From contig CAZPJD010000218.1 in NCBI GenBank assembly GCA_964586775.1, positions 1 through 23,907 on the forward strand: 23,907 nt of DNA, read 5' to 3'. This DNA comes from JADLEX01 sp964586775 (GTDB taxonomy: Bacteria > Lernaellota > Lernaellaia > JACKCT01). This document shows, piece by piece, positions 15,672 to 23,865 of this stretch; within the stretch, counting starts at the first letter, position 1, and each line of letters starts with the position of its first letter. A program made the position numbers and the translations under genes. A model generated the notes under the pieces. That model searched no databases, had not been told where the DNA came from, and worked only from the letters and a program-made list of their open reading frames with translations.

Positions 15672-16740
15672 CACGTCGCGCCCGGCTGACGCGCCGCGCA
15701 TCCTGTTTCTCGCCAACTGGCCGCTGCGCGACGCGGGGCAGGGCGGGGCCTACGCGTTTTTCTCGCAATGGACGCGCCGCCCGCGCCTGACGCTCATGGG
15801 CACCTTCGCCCTCGGCGCGTGGACGCGATTCGAGCGTTTCCGCCTGCGTTTCTATCTGGTCGCGCCGATCGTCGCGTGGTTCCGCTCGTTCGCCTATGAC
15901 GCGGTGGTCGCGTATTCGTCGCAGGTCGGTCTGCCACTTGCGATGATGTTTCGACTCACGATGCGGCGCACGCCGCTCGTCGTCTTCGACGTCGAAACCC
16001 TGGGTCGTCCTACCGGTCGGCGCCTCGCGCTCGTTCGTTTCGCGGCCAAGCGATTCGACCGGCTCGTTTACGCGTCACGCCGCCAGCTCGATTTCTACCG
16101 CACGCACCTCGCCGATCTTGTTTCAAACGCGCGCTACATTCCCATCGGCATCGGCGCGTACCCCAAGCGCCGGCCGCTCGGCGAAGTTGTGTCGGGCCCG
16201 ATCCTTGCGTCGGGGCATCACGGCAAGGCGTTTCGCGACTGGGCCACGTTGCTGCGCGCCTACGCGCCGATGGCGTCCAGCGCGCCGCTGCTCATTGCGG
16301 GGCGCGAGACGCTGGGCGACGACGACTGCGACGGCGTTCCGATTCCGGACGGGGTTCGTTTCGCGCCGTTCATGCCGGCGGACAAATATCAGGACCTCGT
16401 CGAGGACGCGCGATTTGTCGTCATTCCGCTGCCGAACCGTGCGCATTCGCTCGGCCAGCTCAGCGTGCTGTTTTGCATGGCGATGGGCAAAGCCGTGATC
16501 GCGACGCGCATGATGGGCGTCGAGGACTACGTGGACGACGGCGAGACGGGGCTGCTCGTTCCGCCCGGCGACGCCGATGCCCTGCGCGCGGCGATGGAGC
16601 GGCTGCTCGCCAATCCCGACCTAGCGACGCGCATGGGCGTGCGCGGTTTTGAGCAGGTGCGCGATGTCTTCAACGATCGGCGCATGGGCCTCGCGTGGGA
16701 AGAGATGATGGACGAACTGCTTAAAAGCCGGGTGTTGTGA
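15655..16740 (+). CDS. GT4-like glycosyltransferase lacking the EX7E pair
   Basis: A 361-residue GT-B-type enzyme, last gene of the operon. The N-terminal half has RILFLANWPLRDAGQGGAY and FDAVVAYSS-like strand/helix units (YDAVVAYSSQVGLPLAMMF). The C-terminal half has VVIPLPNRAHSLGQLSVLF, CMAMGKAVIATRMMGVEDY, VDDGETGLLVPPGDADALRA. At the EX7E position Ser265 and Phe273 replace the two Glu, so it belongs to a non-canonical subgroup. The first 12 residues hold an RPAD repeat from an 18-base-period direct repeat and are probably a disordered addition. It overlaps the polymerase-like gene by 17 bp and the oppositely oriented Cys-rich gene by 20 bp. Glycosyl transfer is inferred from fold and context; donor unknown. 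Confidence 0.83.
   Translation: MPRPADTSRPADAPRILFLANWPLRDAGQGGAYAFFSQWTRRPRLTLMGTFALGAWTRFERFRLRFYLVAPIVAWFRSFAYDAVVAYSSQVGLPLAMMFRLTMRRTPLVVFDVETLGRPTGRRLALVRFAAKRFDRLVYASRRQLDFYRTHLADLVSNARYIPIGIGAYPKRRPLGEVVSGPILASGHHGKAFRDWATLLRAYAPMASSAPLLIAGRETLGDDDCDGVPIPDGVRFAPFMPADKYQDLVEDARFVVIPLPNRAHSLGQLSVLFCMAMGKAVIATRMMGVEDYVDDGETGLLVPPGDADALRAAMERLLANPDLATRMGVRGFEQVRDVFNDRRMGLAWEEMMDELLKSRVL
15661..15690 (+). repeat. Short direct repeat spanning a gene overlap, with duplicated stop codon
   Basis: The 12-mer CGCCCGGCTGAC occurs at 15661-15672 and again at 15679-15690, an 18-base (six-codon) period. In the polymerase-like frame each copy contains an in-frame TGA (15669 and 15687); in the glycosyltransferase frame it encodes the RPAD...RPAD repeat. 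It looks like a small tandem duplication in the overlap. Confidence 0.85.
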
Positions 16741-17071
16741 GCGGAATGCCGCACGCGTCGCTCACGCACGGCTCCACGTCGGTGCAGGTTTCGTTGAAGG
16801 TGTACGACTCGCGGCAGTCGTCGAGGCAGTCCACGTTGCCGGGCGCGTCGTCGCACCCCGCGCGACAGGCCGCGAGCGACAGCGGTGCGCCGGTCAGATC
16901 GTCGGGCAGCGCGTATCCGCACGCATAGATCATGTCGCAATCCTTCGCGCAGCGCTGGGCGGGCGTCAGATCGCTCTCGTCGTAGATCTCCTCGCTCGAG
17001 CCGCACTGCCACGTCGGCGCGGCGAGCGCGAGAAATATCCCGATGGCGGCAAAATATCGGATGCGAAGCAT
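16721..17071 (-). CDS. Small Cys-rich exported protein, possibly a lipoprotein
   Basis: A 116-residue protein I do not recognise as a named family. The N-terminus MLRIRY followed by a hydrophobic stretch to residue 18 is a signal peptide. Cleavage may be by signal peptidase I after A17, or C23 may be lipidated although TWQC is a poor lipobox. There are 11 Cys (23, 41, 45, 51, 69, 73, 82, 86, 96, 102, 107). Three pairs are CX3C, and the C69-C86 block has CX3C-X8-CX3C spacing, suggesting disulfide-stapled helices. An odd Cys count fits C23 being lipid-modified and ten forming five disulfides, but that is inference. The ATG at 17071 is chosen because it starts the signal peptide; upstream in-frame residues to 17332 are antisense to the next gene and not credible. 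Its 3' end overlaps the glycosyltransferase gene by 20 bp, convergently. Function unknown. Confidence 0.78.
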   Translation of the reverse strand: MLRIRYFAAIGIFLALAAPTWQCGSSEEIYDESDLTPAQRCAKDCDMIYACGYALPDDLTGAPLSLAACRAGCDDAPGNVDCLDDCRESYTFNETCTDVEPCVSDACGIPLTTPGF

Positions 17072-17097
17072 ACGGGCTCGATCCGCGCGGCGCGGGC

Positions 17098-17124
17098 TTG
17101 GGGTTCGCGTGCGAACCTGATAAT
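17098..17124 (+). promoter_or_regulatory. Weak candidate promoter for the downstream methyltransferase
   Basis: TTGGGG (17098-17103) and GATAAT (17119-17124) are spaced 15 bases, shorter than ideal; the -10 matches 5/6. GAGGGA (17137-17142) is a good ribosome-binding site 8 bases before GTG 17151. The -10 shares bases with the minus-strand -10, so the two promoters would exclude each other. Confidence 0.3.
17102..17117. promoter_or_regulatory. 16-bp palindrome, candidate operator in the divergent intergenic region
   Basis: GGTTCGCGTGCGAACC consists of two perfect 7-bp inverted arms (GGTTCGC/GCGAACC) around a 2-base centre. It abuts both candidate -10 boxes and covers the predicted minus-strand transcription start, the position of a repressor operator. 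The binding protein is unknown and none is encoded in the window. Confidence 0.5.
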
Positions 17125-17149
17125 AGCGGGGCAGCCGAGGGACATTCAA
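17120..17149 (-). promoter_or_regulatory. Candidate sigma70-type promoter for the Cys-rich gene
   Basis: Read on the minus strand, TTGAAT (17149-17144) is followed after 18 bases by TATTAT (17125-17120), 4/6 and 5/6 matches to consensus. Transcription would begin about 17113 and give a leader of roughly 40 bases before the ATG at 17071. The predicted start lies inside the palindrome at 17102-17117. Confidence 0.45.
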
Positions 17150-17150
17150 C

Positions 17151-18161
17151 GTGGCCGACGAACCCGAATTCGCGCTCGAAAGCGCACCATGCCCGCTGTG
17201 CGGCGAGATCCACGCGATCCCCGAGTGGACCGCGCCCGATCGCCTGTGCGGCGGCCCGGGAACGTTCACCGTGGCGCGCTGCCTGTTTTGCGGGCTGTTC
17301 CGGCAGGAGCCGCGCGTCCCCGCCGACCGCATCGGCGCGTACTACCCCGAGGACTACATCGTCTACACGCGTCCCGCCCCGGCGAAATCGGGCGCGGGGC
17401 GCACCGGCCCCTGGCGTCGCGAACTGCTCGAACGCAAGGCGCGGCGCGCGGTTCCCGGCGGTCTGGTCAAGCGCGCGCTGCTCCGTGCGTTTTCGTGGAC
17501 GCCGCAGGCTCGCTTCAACCCCGTCGCCGTGCCGGGCGAGGGGCGGCGCATGCTCGATATCGGGTGCGGCATCGGCAACTTCGCCGTCGAGATGCAGGCG
17601 ATGGGCTGGCGTGTGGACGGCATCGAGCCCAACGCCCGCGCGGCCGACGTCGCCCGCGAGCGCGGCCTCGTCGTCACGACAGGCCACTTCCCCGATGCCG
17701 CGCGCGGGCTCGAAGGCGGCTACGATCTCGTCACGATGAATCAGGTGATCGAGCACTTCACCGATCCCGTCAGCGCGCTCGCGGCGGCGCGCGATCTGCT
17801 CGCGCCGGGCGGGCGCTTGGTGCTGTGGACGCCGTGGCGAACGGGCCTTTGCGCGCGCGTCTTTCGCACGTACTGGTTCGCGCTCGAACAACCTCGCCAC
17901 TACGTGCTCTTTTCGCCGCGCGACCTGCAACGCGCGGTCAACATCGCGGGCCTGCGGACGATCTGGACGCTCGCCCACAGCTCCACCGCGTCGTGGACGC
18001 GCAGCCTCGTCTACTCCGCGACGGGCGGGCCGCGAGAGGCCCTCGCCCGGCGCATCGACGCGTCGAGGCTCGTTCATCGGCTGCTCTATTGGCCGCTGCG
18101 TCTGCTGGATTGGTGGGGCCTCGGCGACGCGGGGATTCTGGTCGCCGAAAAACCCCAATGA
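17151..18161 (+). CDS. SAM-dependent methyltransferase with N-terminal zinc ribbon, paralogue of the operon enzyme
   Basis: A 336-residue class I methyltransferase. C14, C17, C44 and C47 form two CxxC knuckles like those of the enzyme at 12332-13378. Motif I is MLDIGCGIGN (D136), then GIEPNARAADVA, LVTMNQVIEHFTDPVSAL, LLAPGGRLVLWTPW, and the C-terminus PLRLLDWWGLGDAGILVAEK matches the paralogue's ending. It starts with GTG at 17151 behind GAGGGA at 17137-17142. It lies after the divergent promoter region, outside the operon's run of overlaps, so it may be expressed separately. Its stop overlaps a possible ATG (18158) of the next frame in ATGA, though a later start is preferred for that gene. 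A glycan or nucleotide-sugar methyl transfer role is inferred. Confidence 0.85.
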   Translation: MADEPEFALESAPCPLCGEIHAIPEWTAPDRLCGGPGTFTVARCLFCGLFRQEPRVPADRIGAYYPEDYIVYTRPAPAKSGAGRTGPWRRELLERKARRAVPGGLVKRALLRAFSWTPQARFNPVAVPGEGRRMLDIGCGIGNFAVEMQAMGWRVDGIEPNARAADVARERGLVVTTGHFPDAARGLEGGYDLVTMNQVIEHFTDPVSALAAARDLLAPGGRLVLWTPWRTGLCARVFRTYWFALEQPRHYVLFSPRDLQRAVNIAGLRTIWTLAHSSTASWTRSLVYSATGGPREALARRIDASRLVHRLLYWPLRLLDWWGLGDAGILVAEKPQ

Positions 18162-18218
18162 CGCGAAACGCGCGCGCGTTTGCAAATCGAAACGGGGATC
18201 GTAGGATGCGCACGATTC

Positions 18219-18223
18219 GGAGG
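18219..18223 (+). promoter_or_regulatory. Ribosome-binding site that decides the lipoprotein start
   Basis: GGAGG lies 6 bases before ATG 18230. It favours that start over ATG 18158 (ATGA overlap with the methyltransferase stop) and ATG 18206, and the resulting protein begins with a correct lipoprotein signal peptide. Confidence 0.65.
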
Positions 18224-18229
18224 TTCGGC

Positions 18230-20551
18230 ATGCGCCGCGTGATCGTCGCGTTCGGGATTCTTGCGTTCGTCGTCGCCTGCTCGACCGGCCCCAAGGACGG
18301 CGCGGACCGCTGGCGGCAAAGCGCCGAAAAGACGCGCGTGGCGATCATCGGCGTCGACGGCGCGACGTGGGAGCTGCTCGAACCCCTCCTGGCCGCGGGC
18401 AAGCTGCCGAACTTCCAGCGCCTGATCGCGACGGGCACCAAGGCGCACTACCAGTCGATCGAACCGCTCCTGTCGCCGCTCATCTGGACGACCATGGCGA
18501 CGGGCGTCTCCCCCGAAAAACACGGCATCACGTGGTTCATGGTGCGCGATCCCAAGACCGGCGACCCCCTGCCCATCACCAGCGCGAAGCGCGAAACGCG
18601 GGCGATCTGGAACATCGCGAGCGACGCGGGCAAGTCGGTGGGCTTCATCGGATGGTGGGCGACGTGGCCCGCGGAAAAGGTCAACGGCTTCATGGTGTCG
18701 GATCAGGTGGGCTTTCACGGATTCGGTCTCGGCAACGCCAAGGAAGAGGTCGCGATCGGCCGCACCTGGCCCGAGGCGCTGATGTTCGAGATCGAGCCCG
18801 ACATCGTTCAGCCGCTCACGCAGCCCAAGGCCGACATCGACCGCTTCATGAACATCACCGAGGCCGAATACAAGGCCAGCGCCGGACGCGAGTTCACCTT
18901 CACGAACCCGCTGCATCACTTCATGTACATGCTCGCGACGCTGCGTTCGTACGAGGCGATGGGCCTGCGCCTATATCCAAAACACAAGCCCGACCTCTTC
19001 GGTATCTTCTTCGAGTCGATCGACACGACGGGCCACCTCTACATGAAGTACCGCCCGCCGCAGATCGCGGGCATCACCAACGAGCTGTTCGCCAAATACA
19101 GCCAGACAATGGACAAGGTCTACGAACGCAACGACGAGATGCTCGGCAAGTTTCTGGCGATGCTGGAGCCGGGCACCATCGTCATCGTCTGCTCGGACCA
19201 CGGCTTCAAGAGCGAGGAAGACCGGCTCGCCGAGATCGAGAACACCTCGGTGGCGACGGCGCACAAGTGGCACAAGCTCAAGGGCGTGCTGATCCTCAAC
19301 GGCCCCGGCATCAAGGAAGGGTACGAGCTGCCCAAGTCGTCGGTGCTCGACCTCGCACCCACCGTTCTCTACGCGCTCGGGCTGCCCGTCGCGCAGGACT
19401 TCGAGGGCCACGCGCTCACCGACGCCTTCACGCCCGAGTTCGTCGCCGCGCACCCCGTGCAGACCGTGCCGACCTACGAGACCGGCGTGCGCAACGAGCC
19501 CATGCCGTCGATGCCCGAGAATCTGACGAAGGAGATGGTCGAAAAGCTCAAGAGCCTGGGCTACATCGGCGGCGACGAGGAGGCGGCGGATCACCTGCAG
19601 GACGCCGCGGTGCAGGACATGGACGCCATGGAAACGCACATGAACCGCCTCGACCTCTACCGGCGCAAGGGCGATCTGAAGGGCGCGGAAGACGTGGCGC
19701 GCAAGATGATCGCGCTCGACGCCTCGGACCCGCGCGCGCACGCGGCGCTGGGCGACGTGCTCGCGGGCACGGGGCGTCTCGACGAGGCCGAAAAGGCGCT
19801 GGGCGAGGCGGAGAAGCTGGTCGAAAAGTACAAGGCGAACATGCCCATGGACGAAAAGGGCCGCCCCAAATATCCCAAGATCGACGACACGCTGCTCTCG
19901 ATGATCACATCGTCGCGCGGCATCTGCCTGATGATGAAAAAGGACGCCCCGAACGCCGAGGCGCTCTTCAAAAAAGCGCAGCAGCTCGACGCGGCGAACG
20001 TGTCGGCTTTTTACAACTACGCCCTGCTGCTCGAAAACACGGGGCGGCGCGACGCGGCGCGCACGGCGTATGAGGAGAGCGTGAAGCGCTTCCCCGAGCA
20101 CTCGTTCTCGCTCAACAACCTGGGCAACGTGTACTTTCGCGACGGCAATCTCGAAAAGGCCATCGAGATGTATCAACGCACCGCCGCGGCCGATACTCGT
20201 CATCACGAGTGCCGCCACAACTGGGGCGTGGCGCTGCTGAAAAAGAATCAGAACGCCGAGGCGCGCAAAAAATTTGAGGAAGCGCTGGAACTGCGCCCCG
20301 ACTTCGTGCCGTCGCTCGGGCGACTGGGCGTGCTGATGATCCAGAACAAGGAACTCGACAAGGCCGAAGAGGTCTTCGCAAAGCTCGTGGCGCTTACCCC
20401 CGACGACGTGCGGGTGCGTTTGCAGTACATGGAACTGCTCTACCGGCGCGGCAACATCGACGGCGCGCGCGAGCAGTACAAGCTGATCTCGACGGCAAAT
20501 CCGCAGGCCGCGCAGGCGTTCATCAAGCAGCACCCGGACTTTACGCCGTAG
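18230..20551 (+). CDS. Lipoprotein: alkaline-phosphatase-superfamily phosphodiesterase with C-terminal TPR domain
   Basis: A 773-residue protein. The signal peptide MRRVIVAFGILAFVVAC has a lipobox ending at C17; Ser at +2 predicts the outer membrane by the E. coli Lol rule. The catalytic domain (about 35-420) is type I phosphodiesterase/nucleotide-pyrophosphatase-like: metal ligand D43 in GVDGATW, S82 at the nucleophile position in SPLIWTTMATG, SPEKHGI, then D265 and H269 in DTTGH, D323-H324 in CSDHG, and H345 or H348 as the last ligand. The motif KLKSLGYIGG follows, and residues about 464-773 are TPR units (AHAALGDVLAGTGRLDEAEKAL, FSLNNLGNVYFRDGNLEKAI). The enzyme should cleave a phosphodiester or phosphonate-type substrate on the periplasmic or cell-surface side. 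Its place beside the polysaccharide operon suggests a phosphate-bearing envelope glycan or lipid, by inference only. Start choice is explained at 18219-18223. Confidence 0.85.
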   Translation: MRRVIVAFGILAFVVACSTGPKDGADRWRQSAEKTRVAIIGVDGATWELLEPLLAAGKLPNFQRLIATGTKAHYQSIEPLLSPLIWTTMATGVSPEKHGITWFMVRDPKTGDPLPITSAKRETRAIWNIASDAGKSVGFIGWWATWPAEKVNGFMVSDQVGFHGFGLGNAKEEVAIGRTWPEALMFEIEPDIVQPLTQPKADIDRFMNITEAEYKASAGREFTFTNPLHHFMYMLATLRSYEAMGLRLYPKHKPDLFGIFFESIDTTGHLYMKYRPPQIAGITNELFAKYSQTMDKVYERNDEMLGKFLAMLEPGTIVIVCSDHGFKSEEDRLAEIENTSVATAHKWHKLKGVLILNGPGIKEGYELPKSSVLDLAPTVLYALGLPVAQDFEGHALTDAFTPEFVAAHPVQTVPTYETGVRNEPMPSMPENLTKEMVEKLKSLGYIGGDEEAADHLQDAAVQDMDAMETHMNRLDLYRRKGDLKGAEDVARKMIALDASDPRAHAALGDVLAGTGRLDEAEKALGEAEKLVEKYKANMPMDEKGRPKYPKIDDTLLSMITSSRGICLMMKKDAPNAEALFKKAQQLDAANVSAFYNYALLLENTGRRDAARTAYEESVKRFPEHSFSLNNLGNVYFRDGNLEKAIEMYQRTAAADTRHHECRHNWGVALLKKNQNAEARKKFEEALELRPDFVPSLGRLGVLMIQNKELDKAEEVFAKLVALTPDDVRVRLQYMELLYRRGNIDGAREQYKLISTANPQAAQAFIKQHPDFTP

Positions 20552-20560
20552 GCGCGAGGC

Positions 20561-20627
20561 CCCTCACCCCGGCTCGCTTCGCTCGCCACCCCTCTCCCGT
20601 CGGACGGGAGTGGGGCAGGGGTGAGGG
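20561..20627. repeat. REP-like nested inverted repeat, possible transcript end hairpin
   Basis: Outer arms CCCTCACCCC (20561-20570) and GGGGTGAGGG (20618-20627) are perfectly complementary. Inside, CTCCCGT and ACGGGAG (20594-20600, 20604-20610) form a tight hairpin with a CGG loop. No T-run follows, so it is not a standard intrinsic terminator, but it lies 10 bp after the lipoprotein stop. The C/T-rich sequence resembles interspersed palindromes seen in many high-GC genomes; copy number cannot be seen here. Confidence 0.7.
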
Positions 20628-20669
20628 CGGCAACGGCAGAGGTGATGGCCGTTTTCATGACCTTCGTCG

Positions 20670-20699
20670 TTGACGCGCCCAAACCGGGTGCGTCATAGT
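20670..20699 (+). promoter_or_regulatory. Candidate promoter for the tldD-like/tldE-like pair, with embedded inverted repeat
   Basis: TTGACG (20670-20675, 5/6) and CATAGT (20694-20699, 4/6) are separated by 18 bases. Transcription would start about 20706, which makes ATG 20753 more likely than ATG 20708. Within it, GACGCGCCC (20672-20680) and GGGTGCGTC (20686-20694) are inverted with one mismatch (a G-U pair in RNA), between the -35 and -10, an operator-like position. Confidence 0.4.
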
Positions 20700-20752
20700 C
20701 CCGCCTCATGCGGCAAAGGCACGCCGCGAAATCCGGCAAGCGGGGTTTTTCG

Positions 20753-22285
<1,533 letters not shown>

Positions 22286-22287
22286 CC

Positions 22288-23643
22288 ATGACGAATCCCG
22301 AACTCATCACGGTGGCGCGGCGGTGCGTGGAACTCGCGCGCAAAAAGGGCGCGGATGAGGCCGAGGCGTACGTCGAGAACGGACGCAATCTGGACGTCAC
22401 CGCGCGCGATGGCGCGGTCGAGACGGTCAAGCAATCCGAGTCGATGGGGCTCGGCCTGCGCGTATTCCGCGACCGGAAATTGGGATTCGGTTCCACGTCG
22501 GATCTGCGCGCCGAGCGGCTGGAGCCGTTTGTCGATCGCGTGCTCGCGCTCGCGACGGTCACCGCCGAGGACGCGAACAACCGCCTTCCCGCCGCGGACG
22601 ATCTTCGCGGCGAATACGCGAAGCAGGACACCTTCGATCCGGCGGTGGTGGCGCTGCCCATGGACTGGTTCGTCGCGCGGTCCATCGAGGTCGAAAAGGC
22701 CGCGCGCGACTACGACGCGCGCATCAAGACGATGAACTCCGCGGGCGCGGGGCGCTACATCGCGTGGTGGGGCATCGTCGGATCGAGCGGGGCCGAGGCG
22801 AGCGCCGAATCGACGTACGTGTGGATCGTCGCGTCGCCCTATGCCGAGGACGAGAACGGCGGCGGGCAGACGGGTTGGTCGTACGACACGCGCTGCCATC
22901 TGAGCGAGATGATGAGCGTGGACGCCATCGCCCGCGAAGCCGGCAAACGCACCGTGGACATGCTCGGCGCGCAAAAAATCGCGTCGGGAAACATGCCGGT
23001 GGTGTTTCACCCGGACATGACCAAAGGCTTCATGCAGGGGCTCGTCGGCGCGCTGAACGGAGATTTGGTCTTCAAGAAATCGAGCTTTCTGCACGACCGG
23101 CTCGGGCACGAGATCGCGTCGAATCTGGTGACGATCGTCGAGGAGCCCAACCGGGCGCGCGGCACGTCGTCCACGCCCTTCGACGGCGAGGGCGTGCCGA
23201 CGCGCGGCAAGTCGCTGGTGGATCACGGCACGCTGAGGACGTTTCTTTACGACACCTACACTGCGTCGAAGGCCGGGGCGAAATCGACGGGCAACGCGGC
23301 GCGCTCGTACGGCTCGCTGCCGTCGATCGGCACCTTCAACCTGACGTGGACGCCGGGCGGCACCAAAACCGCGGATCTTTTCGCGGGCATCGACCGCGGG
23401 CTCTTCGTCACGCGCATGATGGGCCGAGGCGTGAACGTTGTGACCGGCGATTACTCGCGCGGCGCGCAGGGGTTCTTGATCGAGAAGGGCGAAATCACGA
23501 CGCCGGTGCAGGAGATCACCGTCGCCGCGCACATGAACGACATGCTGCGCGCCATCGACGCCGTGGGCGACGACCTCGACACGCGCGGCGGCACGTGGGC
23601 GCCGTCGATCCGATTTGGCGAACTCACCGTCTCGGGCAAGTGA
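22288..23643 (+). CDS. tldE: TldE/PmbA-like subunit without signal peptide
   Basis: A 451-residue TldE/PmbA family protein, the non-catalytic partner that forms a heterodimer with TldD. Recognisable pieces are the N-terminal helix and strand ADEAEAYVENGRNLDVTARD, VKQSESMGLGLRVFRDRKLG, VVFHPDMTKGFMQGL and the C-terminal GAQGFLIEKGEITTPVQEI. At the position equivalent to the catalytic helix it has FLHDRLGHEIAS, so HExxxH is absent, as expected. It begins 2 bp after the TldD stop and shares its operon. Unlike TldD it has no signal peptide: the N-terminus MTNPELITVARRCVEL is a soluble helix. If TldD is exported, TldE must be carried with it, or the pair cannot form. A Rho-independent terminator follows. 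Confidence 0.87.
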   Translation: MTNPELITVARRCVELARKKGADEAEAYVENGRNLDVTARDGAVETVKQSESMGLGLRVFRDRKLGFGSTSDLRAERLEPFVDRVLALATVTAEDANNRLPAADDLRGEYAKQDTFDPAVVALPMDWFVARSIEVEKAARDYDARIKTMNSAGAGRYIAWWGIVGSSGAEASAESTYVWIVASPYAEDENGGGQTGWSYDTRCHLSEMMSVDAIAREAGKRTVDMLGAQKIASGNMPVVFHPDMTKGFMQGLVGALNGDLVFKKSSFLHDRLGHEIASNLVTIVEEPNRARGTSSTPFDGEGVPTRGKSLVDHGTLRTFLYDTYTASKAGAKSTGNAARSYGSLPSIGTFNLTWTPGGTKTADLFAGIDRGLFVTRMMGRGVNVVTGDYSRGAQGFLIEKGEITTPVQEITVAAHMNDMLRAIDAVGDDLDTRGGTWAPSIRFGELTVSGK

Positions 23644-23670
23644 GGGTGGGCGGGCAGCGCCCTTCGCGCC

Positions 23671-23704
23671 ACCCGCGAAAAACTGAGACCGTTCGCGGGT
23701 TTTT
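23671..23704 (+). terminator. Rho-independent terminator after the tldD-like/tldE-like pair
   Basis: Stem ACCCGCGAA (23671-23679) pairs perfectly with TTCGCGGGT (23692-23700) around a 12-base loop, directly followed by TTTT (23701-23704). It begins 28 bp after the TldE stop. A weaker stem (GGGTGG 23644-23649 with CCACCC 23669-23674) would compete with it. Confidence 0.85.
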
Positions 23705-23794
23705 CAGGCCGTACAGCCCGAACGCACGGGCTCATCCGCACCGAATTCCGCTTGCCGGTCCCTCGGGTCACCGCTTTTCACGATCTCTCCCACC

Positions 23795-23865
23795 GTCATC
23801 CTGAGCAACGCGAAGGATCTGTAACCGCTTGAAAAATCAAGATTCTTCGCTGCGCTCAGAATGAC
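23795..23865. repeat. Interspersed inverted repeat (MITE/REP-like), arms 26 bp
   Basis: The left arm (23795-23820) begins GTCATCCTGAGC and ends GAAGGATCT; the right arm (23840-23865) is its inverse with 21 of 26 positions matching. The 19-base centre is AT-richer than its surroundings. It resembles a sequence I recall as repeated many times in environmental bacterial genomes; copies elsewhere in this genome cannot be seen. Nothing else is recognised from the terminator to the window end. Confidence 0.7.

Noticed and set aside
17072..17332. N-terminal extension of the Cys-rich protein
   Set aside because: The extra residues are antisense to the methyltransferase and would bury a good signal peptide in the middle of the protein.
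18158..18229. ATG 18158 as start of the phosphodiesterase lipoprotein
   Set aside because: It fits the ATGA pattern, but it would put 24 basic residues before the lipoprotein signal; GGAGG before 18230 is better.
18971..20533. 520-codon open frame on the - strand
   Set aside because: Antisense to the phosphodiesterase-TPR gene, with shadow-frame composition and no start context.
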